DNA of 64,000 nt from an uncultured Clostridia bacterium (GTDB taxonomy: Bacteria > Bacillota > Clostridia > Christensenellales > Borkfalkiaceae). A program made the translations under genes and the position numbers. Shown here one piece after another: positions 51,211 through 60,889 of the stretch (position 1 is its first letter; each line of letters opens with the position of its first letter). The notes under the pieces were generated by a model. The model saw only the letters and a program-made list of their open reading frames with translations. It searched no databases and was not told the DNA's origin. The DNA lies in the NCBI GenBank assembly GCA_944363395.1, contig CALVUC010000001.1:32745-96744 (forward strand). The letters run 5' to 3'.

Positions 51211-53634
51211 ATGAGATCCAAACAGTTTATTCGTATGGGGAGTCTTGCCCTCGGCTGTATGTTGGGCGCGTCGCTCTTTGCCGCCTGTGCGCAAAATGAC
51301 GCGCCGCCTGAGGACGATGCGTCCCTTCCCGCCGCGCCGGAGGGCACTGTCATCGACAAGGAGGGTGTCAACGCCCTGCTTTCGGGCGGCTATCGCCTCG
51401 ACTTTGTGGAGGACGGGGACGGCTATATCGTCCGCCTCGTAGACATATCCCTTCTCGATGATGTGCAGGGGACTGCGGCGCAGTCGGACGTGCTCTTTGA
51501 AGCGTCGGCGCCTGCAGGCGTCACCGTCATGGTGAACAAGACGCTTATGTCCCATTCTGCGCAGGACGTATCTGCAAAATATGAACAGATCTCGACGCAG
51601 GGCTATGGGTATCTCTGCACGGTGACCGTGTCCACGGAGAATGGCAGCAAAATCGCTTTCACCGACCGCTATTATCTGCAGGGAAAAACGTTTGCCCTTT
51701 CGAGAAAAGCGGAAGTCGTCGAGGTCGGGCAGGGGGACTACGGCTTCCAGACGGTGTATTCGATCGGAAGCGTAGAGGCGCAGAAGGATCATACGCAGTT
51801 CGACTACTTCATTCCGTCCATTCTCTATAAGGACTCGCGCGATATGGCGGCGGGCGCGCCCGGGAGCAATCTCGGCGTTGCCAAAATGTACGTCAAGGAA
51901 ACGCGCACGGGGCTTCCGCTCTCCATGCTGCGCGACAAGGACACGGGCTATTCCGTTGCGATCGCTCACCTCGAACCGGAGATCGACGTCAACGGTACGC
52001 TCTACGGCGGCAGCGACGGTTATGCCGACAACGATCTGCAATACGGCTCGATCGGCTATTCCTCGGAGGGCGGCATGGCGGTCGACTTCTGCTATCCCTG
52101 CGCGGAAGTTCCCCTCAATAACCTGCGCATCTACTCCGAGATGACAAAGGGCAGTTCGCACGAATATAAGCTCTCCATTCTTCCAGACCATCAGGACAGC
52201 TACGCCAAGTCCATGACGAACACCTTCAAGGCGGCGTTCGTGGCGGAATCGCCCGAAGTCGCCACAGACGTGGACATCGACGCCATCTACGACGATAATA
52301 TCGAGGTGTTCACGAACACCTATAAGGAATTTGACGTCAACAGCAATATCGTGGAGGCGGGCGTCCCGTTCAGCCTTGATCTGACCACCCCCGACACCTA
52401 CGGCGACTGGTCGTCCTCGCAGGGGTATTCCTTCCAATTCGGCTTCATCGGACAGCAGACCTCGATCGCGTTCAACCTTCTGCGCACGGGCATTGAAACA
52501 AAGAACGCCGTCATGGAAGATCAGGGCAGGACGATGCTCGACTTCTGGTCATCGAGCAAGGTCATGAGCGACAACCTTCCGCCCAGCTGGTGGGATCCCA
52601 ACAACGGCTCGTCCACCATTCCGGGCACGGCGCGCTATTATCCCTCCTTCCTGCGCTGCGTCGTCGACGGGCTGGAAGGCATGCTCGACGCTTGCGTCTG
52701 GGCAAGGAACAACGGCGTTTCGGGGTACGAGGCGTGGGAGAGCGCGCTCCTCAAAGTGGGGAGCTGGCTTGCGGACAATCAGAACGACGACGGCTCTTAC
52801 TATCGCGCCTATCGCACGAACGGCACCGTCTGGCAGGAGGCGAACGACCCCGCGACCTATCAGGGCGATTCCAAACTCAACACCCCCGTCGCCATCCGTC
52901 TGCTTGTCCGTCTGTACGAATACACGGGCGAGGAAAAGTACGCGACTGCGGCGGAGAGGGCGGCGGAATTCAGCTATAACAACCTCTATCTCGACCGTGA
53001 GAAGTATGTCGGCGGCACGCCCGACAACCCCAACACGGTGGATAAAGAGGCGGCGATCTACGCGCTGTACGGCTTTGATGCCGCATACGAACTGACGGGC
53101 GAACAGAAGTACCTCGACGCGGCGGAACACGCAGCCGTGTCCGCATTGAGCTGGGTGTACTGTTATGACTTTGCCGTTCCCGGCGGCGTGAACGAGGACA
53201 TCAACACCTTCCACGACGGCGGCGTTTCGGGCTTCTCGCTCATCGCGACGGGACATTCGGGCGCGGACAACTATTCCGCCGTTCTCTACTATGAATTCTT
53301 CAAGATGTACCTGCATACGGGGGACACCTTCTACCGCGACGCGGCGTACTTCTTACAGCAGAACACCAAGTTGAGCTCCGATTACAACGGCGAGATCGGA
53401 TATGCGTTCAAGGCGCTCTGTCCGGAGGCAACGGGCGTCGCGGACTTCTCGCTGGGCGGCAGCGGCGCAAAACTCTGGCTCGTGTGGTGCGGCGTCGTCA
53501 ATATCCAGCCGATCGGCTATATGCGCGACACCTTCGGGAATGCGGACGCTTCCGCACTCTCTTCGCAGAGTCTGGAACAGCTTCGCACGCAGCTCGACGC
53601 ATACGGCTCGGGCGGTATCGTAAATGCAGAATAA
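51211..53634 (+). CDS. Large lipoprotein with (alpha/alpha)-barrel-like glycosidase domain
   Basis: 807 residues. Lipobox LFAAC (Cys26). Residues about 45-360 are beta-sandwich-like; from about 400 the repeated helical pairs with GYEAWESALLKVGSWLADNQNDDGSYYRAYRTNG, PVAIRLLVRLYEYTGEEKYATAAERAAEF and AIYALYGFDAAYELTGEQKYLDAAEHAA are the pattern of six-hairpin (alpha/alpha)-toroid glycosidases. I cannot name the GH family. It is extracellular and lipid-anchored, so it probably trims polysaccharide before uptake by the transporter encoded upstream. Confidence 0.7.
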   Translation: MRSKQFIRMGSLALGCMLGASLFAACAQNDAPPEDDASLPAAPEGTVIDKEGVNALLSGGYRLDFVEDGDGYIVRLVDISLLDDVQGTAAQSDVLFEASAPAGVTVMVNKTLMSHSAQDVSAKYEQISTQGYGYLCTVTVSTENGSKIAFTDRYYLQGKTFALSRKAEVVEVGQGDYGFQTVYSIGSVEAQKDHTQFDYFIPSILYKDSRDMAAGAPGSNLGVAKMYVKETRTGLPLSMLRDKDTGYSVAIAHLEPEIDVNGTLYGGSDGYADNDLQYGSIGYSSEGGMAVDFCYPCAEVPLNNLRIYSEMTKGSSHEYKLSILPDHQDSYAKSMTNTFKAAFVAESPEVATDVDIDAIYDDNIEVFTNTYKEFDVNSNIVEAGVPFSLDLTTPDTYGDWSSSQGYSFQFGFIGQQTSIAFNLLRTGIETKNAVMEDQGRTMLDFWSSSKVMSDNLPPSWWDPNNGSSTIPGTARYYPSFLRCVVDGLEGMLDACVWARNNGVSGYEAWESALLKVGSWLADNQNDDGSYYRAYRTNGTVWQEANDPATYQGDSKLNTPVAIRLLVRLYEYTGEEKYATAAERAAEFSYNNLYLDREKYVGGTPDNPNTVDKEAAIYALYGFDAAYELTGEQKYLDAAEHAAVSALSWVYCYDFAVPGGVNEDINTFHDGGVSGFSLIATGHSGADNYSAVLYYEFFKMYLHTGDTFYRDAAYFLQQNTKLSSDYNGEIGYAFKALCPEATGVADFSLGGSGAKLWLVWCGVVNIQPIGYMRDTFGNADASALSSQSLEQLRTQLDAYGSGGIVNAE

Positions 53635-53653
53635 TATTCGGGGAGGAGAAATC

Positions 53654-56014
53654 ATGAGAACAAAGAACAAAGTATTCTCGATCTGTTTGCTGGGCGCGGC
53701 GTTCTTCGCAACGTTTTTCTCGGCGGGCGCGCTGCTCGGAGCATCTGCCGCAGAGGAAGAGGGCGGCGCGGAGCAGCAGCCTGCGCAGACGGAGAACTTC
53801 GCGGCGACGCAGGAGGGCTGGGACGCCCTTCCCGCAGGCTGGACGTTCGGCGAGGATGTCATGACGTCGACCGCCAATGTCTTTCTCGGCGGAGGGGCGA
53901 TGCGCGACTACTATGCCGATACGCCTTCCGATTACACGGTGAGCGCAACGCTTCATGAAACGGCGTCGGGCAACGCCGCCGAGATCGGGCTCGGCATTAT
54001 CCCGTGGGCGAAGGACGCGAGCAACTACATCGTCGTAGGCGTCAAGTGGAACGTGGGCAGCGATACGCCCTTCTCCGTTCTCACGCAGCGATACATCAAC
54101 GGAACGATGTACGGCGCAGAGGGGAGCGCGTCGGGCGCATGGAACGAGGATCAGCTGGCGGCAACGGGACTTGCGAACCTCGACCGTCATGAGCCGATCA
54201 CCGTGACCGTCGAGAAGAAGTACAACAGCGCGACGAACATGGACGCCTACACGACGACCGTATCGGGGACGCTTACGGACGGAACGGAGGCGGAACTCAC
54301 GCTCGCAACGGACGAGTTCTCCATGTCCGTCGGGTTTGGCGGAAAGATCGGTCTGTATTCCTTCAATGCAACGACAGAGGTCACGAACTTCACGGCAGAG
54401 TATGCGGGTGCAGTCGAGTACGACTATGAGCCTTATACATGGTTCACGCGCAGCAGCTTCCACGTATCCGCACCCTCTCTCTACGCCGTGACATTTGCCA
54501 ACAACGATGCGGACATCACGATGCAGGCAGAAGATGCGGGCATCACTCGTTTCTGGATCCCCACTTCCGCAAAGAATGTCTATGAGGACATCACCGTTTC
54601 GGCAAACTTCACGCTCTCGGCGGAAGGCTCTTACGGAATGTATCTCCACTACGGGAGCGATACCGACAATGTGCGTCTGGAAGCGGGTGCCAATGGGCTT
54701 AAACTCATCGCAACGCAGGGCGGGAACGAGCAGACTTGGACGTACACGAATTCCTTCACGTTGACGGAGCAGCACACGATCGCGGCGTCGCGGAAGGCGG
54801 ACGGGACGGTCAGCGTGATGCTGGACGAAAGTGCGGTATCCTTCGCGCCCGCCGAGGGTGAAGCGGTCACTTCCGTTCTTGTCGAACAGCTTGCAGACCT
54901 TGACGTGCTGAACGTTGGTGCGTTCGCCACGGGCAATACAACGCTTACGATCGAGGGCTTTACGGTGGACGGGAGCTTCCATGCAAATGACGTCCGCGAA
55001 CAGGACGGCTGGAGCGTGCGCGGTCCCCGTCCCGGCACATGGACGGTGGACGCGCAGGACGGCGCCGCCGATATTACCTTCGCCATGGAGGGAGGAACGA
55101 GCATTTTCTCGACGCACGCATGGACGCAGGCGACGTATGCGCCCTCCGAAGGATATATCGTCAGCGCGCAGATGCAGGTATCGGCGAAGGACGGCGCGGA
55201 GATCAAGTACGGGCTCATTCCCTATATCAACGGCAGCGACGTCGTCTATGTCTGGATCTCGCAGTGGACGGGAGCAGCTGCGATGATCTGTCTGAACGGC
55301 ACGATCAACGGCGCAGCCGTGTTCTCCGGGAACGGTTTCATGGAAACGGAGATCTCAATCGATATGGCGCAGGTCAATACGCTCGAAGTGGAGATCCTTC
55401 TCGACGGTAGTCTGAACGTCTATCTCAATAAGTCGCTCTCTCCCACCGTTGCGACCAAGATCGAAGGGCTTGCGGGAAAGGCTGCCGGGTATTATGGGAT
55501 CTCCGCGCAAAACGTCGATGCAACGTTCACTGACGTTCGGATCGGCAAGGAGCGCGCCTATTCCGTCGAGAATGAGGTCATCATCAACCTTCCCGAAAAC
55601 TTCCCGACGACGGGAACGGTCGGGAAGTCGGTCAATCTTGGCGTGATCACGGCGTCGCTCGGAGGGGACGGCATCGGCATCGCGCCTACCCCCGTGATCG
55701 CGGTCACCGATCCCGACGGGCAGCCTGTGGAGCTTTCAGGCGTGCGCTTCACGCCTGAAAAAGAGGGAACGTACACCGTGACCATTACGGCAACGGACAG
55801 CTGGGGCAGCAGCGCGACTGAAACGAAGGAGATCGTTGTATCCGCCGCAGACGGTTCGCAGGGCGGCTCCGGAGAAAACGGCGGTGCAGGCGAAAGCGAG
55901 GGCAGTCAGCCGCTCACGGGCGGCGCCATTGCGGGCATCGTTGTTGCGGCAGTCGTCGTGGCGGCAGGCATCGGCGTCGGTGTGTTCTTCCTTGTGAAAA
56001 AGAAGAAAAAATAA
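53654..56014 (+). CDS. Membrane-anchored surface protein with LamG-like domains
   Basis: 786 residues. Sec signal (FSICLLGAAFFATFFSAGALLGASA), at least three concanavalin/LamG-like beta domains (about 35-245, 260-440, 455-640), an Ig-like domain (about 650-735), a Gly/Ser spacer and a C-terminal TM helix followed by KKKKK. The first domain (GLGIIPWAKDASNYIVVGVKW ... RYINGTMYGAEG) is homologous to the last domain of the next protein. Such modules bind polysaccharide; role as a carbohydrate-capturing surface protein is inferred from the operon. Confidence 0.75.
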   Translation: MRTKNKVFSICLLGAAFFATFFSAGALLGASAAEEEGGAEQQPAQTENFAATQEGWDALPAGWTFGEDVMTSTANVFLGGGAMRDYYADTPSDYTVSATLHETASGNAAEIGLGIIPWAKDASNYIVVGVKWNVGSDTPFSVLTQRYINGTMYGAEGSASGAWNEDQLAATGLANLDRHEPITVTVEKKYNSATNMDAYTTTVSGTLTDGTEAELTLATDEFSMSVGFGGKIGLYSFNATTEVTNFTAEYAGAVEYDYEPYTWFTRSSFHVSAPSLYAVTFANNDADITMQAEDAGITRFWIPTSAKNVYEDITVSANFTLSAEGSYGMYLHYGSDTDNVRLEAGANGLKLIATQGGNEQTWTYTNSFTLTEQHTIAASRKADGTVSVMLDESAVSFAPAEGEAVTSVLVEQLADLDVLNVGAFATGNTTLTIEGFTVDGSFHANDVREQDGWSVRGPRPGTWTVDAQDGAADITFAMEGGTSIFSTHAWTQATYAPSEGYIVSAQMQVSAKDGAEIKYGLIPYINGSDVVYVWISQWTGAAAMICLNGTINGAAVFSGNGFMETEISIDMAQVNTLEVEILLDGSLNVYLNKSLSPTVATKIEGLAGKAAGYYGISAQNVDATFTDVRIGKERAYSVENEVIINLPENFPTTGTVGKSVNLGVITASLGGDGIGIAPTPVIAVTDPDGQPVELSGVRFTPEKEGTYTVTITATDSWGSSATETKEIVVSAADGSQGGSGENGGAGESEGSQPLTGGAIAGIVVAAVVVAAGIGVGVFFLVKKKKK

Positions 56015-56065
56015 GAAATTTGTCCGCCATCTTCCAAGGGGGCGGAACAGATAGGAGGGAAAAAT

Positions 56066-59000
56066 ATGAGAAAAGGAAAGTGGCTGTTGACTGCGGCGGC
56101 GCTCGCAGTCGCGTGCAGCACGTTCGCGTTTGCCGCCTGTAACGAAGACGGGCAGACGCCGGGGGATCAAACCACGCCTCCCGTCATCACGGCAGCGGTC
56201 GACGACGCCGAGATCACGGCGGGCGGAGAGATCACGCTCACCTGGTCGGCAACGGAAGGGGTGCAGGTCAGCGTCACCTACACGGTGGACGGCACGGCGG
56301 AGGACGAACTCACGTTCACGTCGGGCACGCCGTTCACCATCTCCGAGGCAGGCGTGTATGTGTTCACCTTCACGGCGGACGGCGCGGAGAGCAAGACGGT
56401 CACCGTAACGGTCAGCGAAGCGCAGACCGAACCCGAGCCCGAACCCGAGCCCGAGCCTGAGCCCGAACCCGAGCCTGAACCCGGGCCCGAGACGCCCGTT
56501 ATTACGGCAACGGCGGACAAGACCGAGGTCGAGGCGGGCGGAGAGATCACGCTCACCTGGTCGGCAACGGAAGGGGCGCAGGTCAGCGTCACTTACACGG
56601 TGGACGGCACGGCGGAGGACGAGCTCACGTTTTCGTCGGGCACGGCGTTCACCATCTCCGAGGCAGGCGTGTATGTGTTCACATTTGCGGCGGAGGGTGC
56701 GGATAATAAGACGGTCACCGTGACGGTCACCGAAGCGCAGACCGAACCAGAGCCAGAGCCCGAACCCGAACCTGAGACGTATTCCGTTACGTTTGCCCTC
56801 GGCGAACACGCGGCGGAAGGGACACAGGCTCCTGCCGCGCAGACGGCGGAGGAAGGGGGGAAGATCACGCTTCCCGCAGCGCCTTCCGCGGCGTTCGGTT
56901 ATCAGTTTACAGGCTGGAGGGACGGCGAGCAGACGTATGCCGCCCAGGCGGAGTATGCGGCGGACGGCAACGTCACGCTCACGGCGCAGTGGACGTTCGT
57001 GGGCGGCGAATATGAGAATGCCGCGCTCGACACTTGGGGACAGGCGCTCGTGCATCCTTACGCGCTGCGCGACGGCGAGTCGCTCGTTCTCACGGCAAAG
57101 CTCTCGGGCGCAATGTCCGCTACGGCTTGGGAAGAGGGCGTCTTTGTGCAGGTGAACGACGGCGCGACGCAGTATTTCTTCCGCCCTGCCAATACATGGT
57201 GGAGCGGTGCGAACAATGAAGGCAATCCAAACGGCGTCGTCTCGCGCGACTATGAAGATCTGACCGCCCTCATCGACCACGATACGTTCAATACGCTCAA
57301 AGCGGATACGCGTATCGTCGTCACGCGTTCGGGGAACAAGATCTTCGTGACTTACGATCTCGGCATCGTCGTGGTGGGATTCACCATCGAAACCGTGACG
57401 CAAGCTTCCGCCGATGTCTACTTTATCCTCTACGATCTTGCCGCAGAGCCCAATTCCGGCGATACGGAGTGGATAACGGCGAGCGAGGTGAAGGTGGAAT
57501 GGCTGCCTTCCGTCGAAAAGCCGACGCCCGATCCTGCGATCCTCGCATCGGCAAGCGCGGCAGAGGTCACCACGGCGCAGCAGGTCACGTTCACCTGGCG
57601 CGCAACGCACGCAGCGGACGTCACCGTTACCTACACCAAGGACGGCGAGGCGGCGAGCGGACTTGCGTTCACGTCGGGTGTGCCGTTCACCATCTCCGAG
57701 GCAGGCGTGTATGTGTTCACATTTGCGGCGGAGGGTGCGGATAATAAGACGGTCACCGTGACGGTCAAAGAGCCGCACGTCCATACTTATGGCGCATGGC
57801 AGGTGATGGCGCCCACGCAGACGGAGGAAGGCTCGGCGACGCGCACCTGTACGGCAGAGGACTGCGACCTTTCCGCAGGAGCGACCGAGACGGTCACGCT
57901 GCCCGCACTCGGTACGGAAAATGCCTATACGTCCGTCGAAAAGACGCCCGCAACGTGCGAAGGCACGGGCACGACGACGTACACCTATGCGGACGATACG
58001 TCCATCTCCTTTGACGTGACCGTTCCCGTCTTGGGGCATCGGTTCTCGGCGGTGAGCGTTGCGTATGACAAGGAAACGATGAGCGAGGCGTGGACGGCGG
58101 AAGTCGTCTGCGAACGGAACAAAGAACACAAACTCACGCTCAACATGGCGGCGTTCGATGCTTCCGCATGGACGCTCGATACAGAGAACGATTACAAAGC
58201 ACCCTCCCATACCGCGGACGGCAGCGGCAGCTATTACAAGGTGGTGGAGCAGGACGGCTATTCCGTCAAAGTCACCGTCACGGGCGTGACGATCCCCACC
58301 AACGCCGAGCACACCTATGCCGCGACCTACACGGCGGATGCGTACCAGGCGGGCGAAACGCAGATCGGCTGCACCTATGGCGGCTGCGAGAAGACGATCA
58401 CCGTCACGCTGCCCGAGCTTCCCGCCGCAGGCACGGAGGAGAATGGCTGGACGTGGACGCTCGTCAAGGCGCCCGCAAACGGCGCGGACGGCAGCGGCAC
58501 GTTCTCCTGCACCGTTACGGCGGGCGACGATACGGCTTCCGTCACCGTTACGGGCGTGGCGGTAAAAGCGCCCGTCATCACGGCGACGGCGAGCACGGAG
58601 GAGATCGCCCCCGGGGAAGAAGTCACGCTCACCTGGTCGGCAACGGAAGGGGCGCAGGTCGCCGTTTCCTATACAAAAGACGGCGATGCCGCCGACGAAT
58701 TGCAGCCTGTTTCCGGCGATGCGTTTGTTATCTCCGAGGAGGGCGTCTATGTGTTCACCTTCACGGCGGAAGGCGCAAAGTCTGTCACGGTTACTGTCAC
58801 CGTCGTAACACCCAATTTGGTGATGGATGAAAACGGCTGGAATGTTTTCAAGCCCGCTACATGGACGTTTACGGAAAACGGCGCAACCAATACCAACACT
58901 GGTTTCCTGGGGAACTTCTTGGTTCGTTCGGATGAAAATGCAAGCGGCGATTATCGGATTTCGGCAACCTTCAAGGGCGCCGCAACGGCGGTAACCGGCG

Positions 59001-59521
59001 AGATCAACATGGGCATTGTCCCTTGGTTCCAGGACGCGCAGAACTATGTGGTGATCTATCTGAAATGGGTTCCGGAGCATGGTATTCGCTTAGTAAATCT
59101 TCAGATCCTGCACTTTATAAACGGCGTTCAGTATGGAAAGGAAGGAGTGCAGGGCTGGAACGACCGCTGGCTGGATGCCCAGTATGCTACGACATTGTAC
59201 ACGTTGAATCCGGACGACGAGTTCACGGTCCGGGTGGATAAAGTCTACAATGCGGAAACGAAGTTGGATGATTATACCGTCACCATTTCTGCGGTCAATA
59301 AGCAGGGCGTTTCCGTTTCGGAATCCTTTACGGAATCTTATTCCGTTTCCGTCGGGAAGAACGGCAATATCGGAATTTATTCCATGAACGATACCGTGAC
59401 CTTCTCCCGTCTGACGGTGGAATCGCTGAATGAAACGACGCAAACTCCCGTCGAGGATGTGTCCGCTCTTCCTCCCGAAGAAGAGGAAGAGACCGTACCC
59501 GAGGAACCGTCCGTACAATAA
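56066..59521 (+). CDS. Repeat-rich multidomain surface lipoprotein
   Basis: 1,151 residues. Lipobox AFAAC (Cys25). Four copies of an Ig-like domain with GGEITLTWSATEG...VSVTY...TISEAGVYVFTF; Glu-Pro linkers (near 120-140 and 225-235); an InlB/Listeria-Bacteroides type repeat (YQFTGWRDGEQTYAAQAEY); a LamG-like domain (about 315-470); Gly/Cys-containing doublet repeats with TYAATYTADAYQAGETQIGC; and a C-terminal domain (about 915-1115) homologous to the first domain of the preceding protein. The last 700 bp are markedly more AT-rich. No anchor besides the lipid. Confidence 0.75.
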   Translation: MRKGKWLLTAAALAVACSTFAFAACNEDGQTPGDQTTPPVITAAVDDAEITAGGEITLTWSATEGVQVSVTYTVDGTAEDELTFTSGTPFTISEAGVYVFTFTADGAESKTVTVTVSEAQTEPEPEPEPEPEPEPEPEPGPETPVITATADKTEVEAGGEITLTWSATEGAQVSVTYTVDGTAEDELTFSSGTAFTISEAGVYVFTFAAEGADNKTVTVTVTEAQTEPEPEPEPEPETYSVTFALGEHAAEGTQAPAAQTAEEGGKITLPAAPSAAFGYQFTGWRDGEQTYAAQAEYAADGNVTLTAQWTFVGGEYENAALDTWGQALVHPYALRDGESLVLTAKLSGAMSATAWEEGVFVQVNDGATQYFFRPANTWWSGANNEGNPNGVVSRDYEDLTALIDHDTFNTLKADTRIVVTRSGNKIFVTYDLGIVVVGFTIETVTQASADVYFILYDLAAEPNSGDTEWITASEVKVEWLPSVEKPTPDPAILASASAAEVTTAQQVTFTWRATHAADVTVTYTKDGEAASGLAFTSGVPFTISEAGVYVFTFAAEGADNKTVTVTVKEPHVHTYGAWQVMAPTQTEEGSATRTCTAEDCDLSAGATETVTLPALGTENAYTSVEKTPATCEGTGTTTYTYADDTSISFDVTVPVLGHRFSAVSVAYDKETMSEAWTAEVVCERNKEHKLTLNMAAFDASAWTLDTENDYKAPSHTADGSGSYYKVVEQDGYSVKVTVTGVTIPTNAEHTYAATYTADAYQAGETQIGCTYGGCEKTITVTLPELPAAGTEENGWTWTLVKAPANGADGSGTFSCTVTAGDDTASVTVTGVAVKAPVITATASTEEIAPGEEVTLTWSATEGAQVAVSYTKDGDAADELQPVSGDAFVISEEGVYVFTFTAEGAKSVTVTVTVVTPNLVMDENGWNVFKPATWTFTENGATNTNTGFLGNFLVRSDENASGDYRISATFKGAATAVTGEINMGIVPWFQDAQNYVVIYLKWVPEHGIRLVNLQILHFINGVQYGKEGVQGWNDRWLDAQYATTLYTLNPDDEFTVRVDKVYNAETKLDDYTVTISAVNKQGVSVSESFTESYSVSVGKNGNIGIYSMNDTVTFSRLTVESLNETTQTPVEDVSALPPEEEEETVPEEPSVQ
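56646..56729 (+). repeat. 84-bp exact direct repeat, copy 1
   Basis: Identical to 57684-57767, 1,038 bp downstream. The offset equals 346 codons, so recombination would delete 346 residues in frame. A longer, three-mismatch repeat also pairs 56219-56315 with 56534-56630 (105-codon period). Confidence 0.9.
57684..57767 (+). repeat. 84-bp exact direct repeat, copy 2
   Basis: Partner of 56646-56729 within the same gene. Confidence 0.9.
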
Positions 59522-59571
59522 CATAGCCCCCCCTGACCAAAGATGAGTTTTCATCGGCGGTAAATATACGG

Positions 59572-59600
59572 GATCCCGATCTATGATCGGGATCTTTTTT
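59572..59600 (+). terminator. Intrinsic terminator of the arabinoside operon
   Basis: GATCCCGAT-CTATG-ATCGGGATC stem followed by TTTTTT. Confidence 0.88.
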
Positions 59601-59704
59601 ATTTAGAAAGTTAGAAAGCAGAATGAAGAATTTTACGTTTGTATTTTAAGCCGACGGTTGACTGATTGCAAAAAATTTTTGAAAAAGCAAGAAAAAAATT
59701 TTAT

Positions 59705-59740
59705 AAGGTGCAGAAAACCTGCACCTTTAGCCTGTAGAAT
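59705..59740 (+). promoter_or_regulatory. Dyad at -35 plus -10 box of right-hand element
   Basis: AAGGTGCAG-N5-CTGCACCTT (59705-59727), 7 nt, TAGAAT (59735-59740). Same geometry as 44784-44820; upstream A/T-rich stretches are also alike. Confidence 0.65.
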
Positions 59741-59771
59741 ACGGGCAGAAATCGTCGGAAGGAGGGAAAAC

Positions 59772-60104
59772 GTGACGGCGGCAGACAGGCGCCGCGCGAT
59801 CTTGGAAGCATTGAGTTCGGACAAGTTTACGACACGAGCTAATCTTGCTTTCGAGTTCGGCGTGAGCAAACGGACAATCGATCATGATCTGCTGCTCCTG
59901 TCACGGAAGTATCCGATCTATGCCATCCCGGGGAAAGGCGGAGGAATCCACGTCATGGACAATTTTCGGTTGGACGGGCGTTATCTTACAGAGGAGCAGA
60001 CGGAAGTGCTTGTAAGGATTACGAAAGAGGTGAGCGAAAGCGACAGCCGCGTGCTTCGTTCGATATTAAAGAAGTTCGGTAAGAAGAAGGAGGACAGAAT
60101 TTGA
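59772..60104 (+). CDS. DeoR-like helix-turn-helix protein of accessory element
   Basis: 110 residues: RRRAILEALSSDKFTTRANLAFEFGVSKRTIDHDLLLLSRKYPIYAIPGKGGGIHVMDNF is a DeoR/HTH_11-type winged helix with the usual wing GKGGGI; a short tail (YLTEEQTEVLVRITKEV) follows with no effector domain. Start GTG 59772 behind GGAAGGAGG. First gene after the dyad promoter and overlaps the next gene, so a likely element regulator. Confidence 0.75.
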   Translation: MTAADRRRAILEALSSDKFTTRANLAFEFGVSKRTIDHDLLLLSRKYPIYAIPGKGGGIHVMDNFRLDGRYLTEEQTEVLVRITKEVSESDSRVLRSILKKFGKKKEDRI

Positions 60105-60433
60105 CGACGGAACAGATCCGAAGGGAATTACAGGATATCCGATATTACTATTCACATAAGGCGATGTTCGACAGGGCTTCGGACTGTGTGGCAAAAAGCA
60201 CGGCTGTAGGCTTGGCGGAAAAGTATAACGCGGCAATCGGAAGTGCGCCGCCGCGGTTGTATGCTCTCTACCTGTCGTTATATATCGGAAACGATACACA
60301 GGCATCGCTGGCAGAGAAGAGGGGGTGCAGCGAAGGGTATATCCGAAATCTGAACAGACAGCTGTACGCATTCTTTCAGAGTGCGTTTGAAAAAACTCAA
60401 AAAGGAGGTGATGGTCATGATGAAAAGAGATGA
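60101..60433 (+). CDS. Small helical protein, HTH at C-terminal half
   Basis: 110 residues, TTG start at 60101 with AAGGAGGA upstream and a 4-bp overlap with the previous stop. PRLYALYLSLYIGNDTQASLAEKRGCSEGYIRNLNRQLYAFF reads like a sigma-region-4/ArpU-type helix-turn-helix, common in phages and integrative elements as an activator of late or transfer genes. Family assignment uncertain. Confidence 0.6.
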   Translation: MTTEQIRRELQDIRYYYSHKAMFDRASDCVAKSTAVGLAEKYNAAIGSAPPRLYALYLSLYIGNDTQASLAEKRGCSEGYIRNLNRQLYAFFQSAFEKTQKGGDGHDEKR

Positions 60434-60662
60434 ATATCTTGCGCAGGTCATCAACGTGTACCGCACGCGGCACTATATCGTGTTTCAGCAGGTCGGTATC
60501 TGCGATGATGCGGAAGAAGGTACGTTTCTGTATAGCTATGACAGCTATTATCGCCGTACGGCAAAGAACGACCGCGAATACGAAGGCGTGTTCAAGGCTC
60601 GTTATAATGTGGACGGTATGCGTATTCCCGTTTCGACGTATGGCAGGAAGTACGTCGAGTAG
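60417..60662 (+). CDS. Small protein of accessory element (81 aa)
   Basis: MMKRDEYLAQVINVYRTRHYIVFQQ, then SYDSYYRRTAKNDREYEGVFKARYNVDGM. No recognised domain; aromatic and charged. Start ATG 60417 chosen for 6-nt spacing from AAGGAGGTG; ATG 60411 abuts the Shine-Dalgarno. Overlaps the previous gene. Confidence 0.6.
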   Translation: MMKRDEYLAQVINVYRTRHYIVFQQVGICDDAEEGTFLYSYDSYYRRTAKNDREYEGVFKARYNVDGMRIPVSTYGRKYVE

Positions 60663-60889
60663 TCAGGCGTAACCGGGTGCAATAGAAACATGGCGAGAAA
60701 ACCGTGCGGTACTTGCAAGTGTAAGAGCGGCCGCTCACCGCAAAGATTCGCATGGGGGCAAGTGTCCCGAGGTTAGAAGCGTTCGTTACCATATTACAAC
60801 TTCATATTTTTATTTCGCTTAGCTAACGGCAACACGGGCAGGCAACATAGCGTTGCATTCTTATCAACTGAACGGAGGTAACAAAGACA

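Noticed and set aside
55736-59080. 1,114-codon open frame on the minus strand
   Set aside because: Fully antisense to two surface-protein genes with proper starts and domains; low-complexity Arg/His-rich translation is a by-product of GC-rich third positions.
59527-59533. Seven-C run as a third poly-G promoter on the minus strand
   Set aside because: The minus-strand context lacks a good -10 at the right distance and points into the 3' end of the preceding gene; the flanks differ from the two real copies.
60690-60776. 28-codon Cys-containing ORF
   Set aside because: Short, no Shine-Dalgarno, no conserved context visible; probably chance.
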